Assembly (NCBI GenBank): GCA_019307665.1
Contig: JAFDJC010000053.1
Coordinates: forward strand, 1-14,119
Length of the DNA stretch: 14,119 nucleotides
Source: Deltaproteobacteria bacterium
GTDB lineage: Bacteria > Desulfobacterota > Desulfobacteria > Desulfobacterales > SURF-7
Direction: 5' to 3'
A program made the translations under genes and the position numbers. Under the pieces are notes generated by a model that had not been told where the DNA came from, ran no database searches, and worked only from the letters and a program-made list of their open reading frames with translations. Position 1 is the stretch's first letter, and every line of letters starts with the position of its first letter. Below, one piece after another: positions 12,628-14,119 of this stretch.

Positions 12628-13929
12628 ATGGGAAAAACCATTGCAGAAAAAATATTCGATTCCCACTATGTGGATAATCCATCCGGAGATATTCATGTTA
12701 TAAAACTGGACGCGGTATTCTGTCATGAAATTACTACACCCTCGGCGATAAATGACCTAATGCAACGCGGCAAGGACAAAGTATTTGATCCTGATAAAAT
12801 AAAGGCTGTTATAGATCATGTAACACCGGCAAAGGATTCAAAGACGGCAAGACAGGGAAAGATTCTAAGAGAATGGGCCCAAAGGCATCATATCACAGAT
12901 TTTTTCGATATTGGAAAGAATGGCGTCTGCCATGCGCTTTTCCCTGAAAAAGGATTTGCCCGGCCTGGATTCACAATTATCATGGGAGACTCCCACACAT
13001 GCACACATGGAGCATTCGGCGCTTTTGCAGCAGGAGTCGGCACTACCGATCTTGAAGTGGGAATTTTAAAAGGTGTCTGTGCGTTTCATTACCCTTCAAG
13101 TATAAAAATAACTATTTCAGGCTGTCTGAAGCAGGGCGTATATTCGAAAGACCTGATACTTGCCCTTATAGGAAAAATAGGGGTTAACGGTGCAACAAAC
13201 AAGGTGATTGAGTTTTCCGGGCCGGTTGTCGATTCTATGAGCATGGAGGAGAGGATGACTCTTTGCAACATGGCGATTGAAGCAGGAGCAACCTGCGGTA
13301 TCTGTTATCCTGATATGACCACTGTCAATTATCTGTGGGATTTTATCAAGGATGAATATGTGACAAAAGAAGCGGCGCTTGAGTCATTCCAAGTCTTTCT
13401 TCCTGACCCCGATGCCGTATATGATGAGGTGCTTGAATTTGAAGCCACCTCCCTGGAGCCGCAGGTCACATTCGGGTACAGGCCTGACCAGGTAAAAACT
13501 GTTTCGGAAATGGAAGGCGCAAAAATCGATCAGGTCTATATCGGATCATGCACAAACGGAAGAATTGAAGACCTCAGGGCCGCAGCAAAAGAGCTTAAGG
13601 GAAAAACCATAAGTCCTATGGTACGTGGTATCGTATCACCGGCAACTCCCGATATTTACAGCAAGGCTCTTGAAGAGGGCATTATTAAAATATTTATGGA
13701 TGCCGGGTTCTGTGTTACAAATCCCACGTGTGGGGCCTGCCTTGGCATGAGCAACGGTGTACTGGCTGAAGGAGAAGTCTGCGCGTCCACAACCAACCGC
13801 AATTTTAACGGGCGTATGGGAAAAGGCGGAATGGTTCATCTCATGAGTCCTGCATCAGCTGCGGCAAGTGCAATCTCAGGTCATATCGCCAACTCAACCC
13901 TTTTTACAAATCCCGGAGGAAAGGAATGA
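12628..13929 (+). CDS. leuC: 3-isopropylmalate dehydratase/homoaconitase-type hydro-lyase, large subunit
   Basis: This 433-residue aconitase-superfamily large subunit isomerises a hydroxy-acid by dehydration and rehydration using a [4Fe-4S] cluster with one open iron site. Cluster ligands are Cys308 (GSCTNGR), Cys368 and Cys371 (TNPTCGACLG). The active-site segment GDSHTCTHGAFGAFAAGVGTTDLE (from 120) and the C-terminal TTNRNFNGRMG, which binds the substrate carboxylate, are present. The length is that of the short archaeal/HacA-type LeuC rather than the roughly 465-residue E. coli type. AAGGAGG at 12617-12623 supports ATG 12628. Its stop overlaps the small-subunit start (ATGA). Isopropylmalate dehydratase of leucine synthesis is the default call. 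Homoaconitase, citramalate or dimethylmalate dehydratase, or an aconitase role cannot be excluded, because no other leu gene is visible. Confidence 0.88.
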   Translation: MGKTIAEKIFDSHYVDNPSGDIHVIKLDAVFCHEITTPSAINDLMQRGKDKVFDPDKIKAVIDHVTPAKDSKTARQGKILREWAQRHHITDFFDIGKNGVCHALFPEKGFARPGFTIIMGDSHTCTHGAFGAFAAGVGTTDLEVGILKGVCAFHYPSSIKITISGCLKQGVYSKDLILALIGKIGVNGATNKVIEFSGPVVDSMSMEERMTLCNMAIEAGATCGICYPDMTTVNYLWDFIKDEYVTKEAALESFQVFLPDPDAVYDEVLEFEATSLEPQVTFGYRPDQVKTVSEMEGAKIDQVYIGSCTNGRIEDLRAAAKELKGKTISPMVRGIVSPATPDIYSKALEEGIIKIFMDAGFCVTNPTCGACLGMSNGVLAEGEVCASTTNRNFNGRMGKGGMVHLMSPASAAASAISGHIANSTLFTNPGGKE

Positions 13930-14119
13930 AACAGTTCAGCGGCAAAGTGCTCTTTCTTGACAGGTCTGATATCAATACAGATGAAATAATTCCCGCAAAA
14001 TATCTTACAGAGGTTTCAAGGAGTGCTCTCAAGCCTTATCTCCTGGAAGATTTGAATCTTGAAGCGTTCGATTGTTCAAGGGATATAAGCGGAAAAAATA
14101 TTGTTGTCACCAGAAGCAA
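13926..14119 (+). CDS. leuD: Hydro-lyase small subunit (LeuD-like), cut by the window edge
   Basis: The start ATG overlaps the large-subunit stop by 4 nt, and GGAAAGGA lies just upstream. The 64 residues present begin MKQFSGKVLFLDRSDINTDEI and continue with IPAKYLT. D-x-N-T-D-x-I-I-P-A-x-Y is the hallmark of the swivelling small subunit of isopropylmalate dehydratase/homoaconitase enzymes, which supplies substrate-specificity residues. The rest of the gene, including the loop that distinguishes isopropylmalate from other substrates, is beyond the window. It would form a heteromer with the large subunit encoded just upstream. Confidence 0.85.
   Translation, partial: MKQFSGKVLFLDRSDINTDEIIPAKYLTEVSRSALKPYLLEDLNLEAFDCSRDISGKNIVVTRS

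Overview
The window looks like a piece of chromosome from an anaerobic Gram-negative bacterium, most likely a sulfate-reducing or syntrophic member of the Desulfobacterota. The reasons are a tungsten/molybdenum aldehyde:ferredoxin oxidoreductase in an operon with an iron-type alcohol dehydrogenase, a short archaeal/HacA-type LeuC with a separate small subunit, an AmmeMemoRadiSam gene set, moderately AT-rich DNA, and strong AAGGAGG ribosome sites. The lineage is inferred from gene content only.

Region 1 (1 to about 3130) looks like an accessory patch. It opens with the end of an unidentified reading frame that runs straight into the 3' half of comM/yifB. The N-terminal half and Walker A motif of ComM are missing, so the gene has been broken by an insertion, a rearrangement or an assembly join. 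Then come a YefM-like antitoxin and RelE/ParE-like toxin pair with a textbook double TGTACA operator, an orphan ParA-type ATPase coupled to a small lysine-rich protein of unknown function, and a two-hairpin palindromic repeat.

Region 2 (3166 to 7720) is metabolic. A stand-alone metallophosphoesterase is followed by a three-gene operon: iron-dependent alcohol dehydrogenase, SCP2-fold lipid-carrier protein, and aldehyde:ferredoxin oxidoreductase. Together these could take an alcohol to an aldehyde (NAD-linked) and then to an acid (ferredoxin-linked). The lipid-binding protein in the middle hints at a hydrophobic substrate.

Region 3 (7780 to 12555) is the most interesting part. Three overlapping genes encode a signal-peptide-bearing fusion of Memo and AMMECR1, a polytopic membrane protein with a spermidine-synthase-like domain placed between two membrane halves, and a radical SAM enzyme of the AmmeMemoRadiSam family that starts with a twin-arginine motif. 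The system has no known biochemical function. Here all three components appear directed to the membrane or periplasm, which is unexpected for a radical SAM pathway. A perfect 14-bp palindrome lies just upstream.

Region 4 (12628 to the end) holds leuC-like and leuD-like genes (the latter cut by the window edge), coupled by an ATGA overlap and preceded by a 10-bp-arm palindrome. They encode a hydro-lyase of the isopropylmalate dehydratase/homoaconitase family. All genes are on the + strand. No rRNA, tRNA, CRISPR array or intact insertion sequence was seen.
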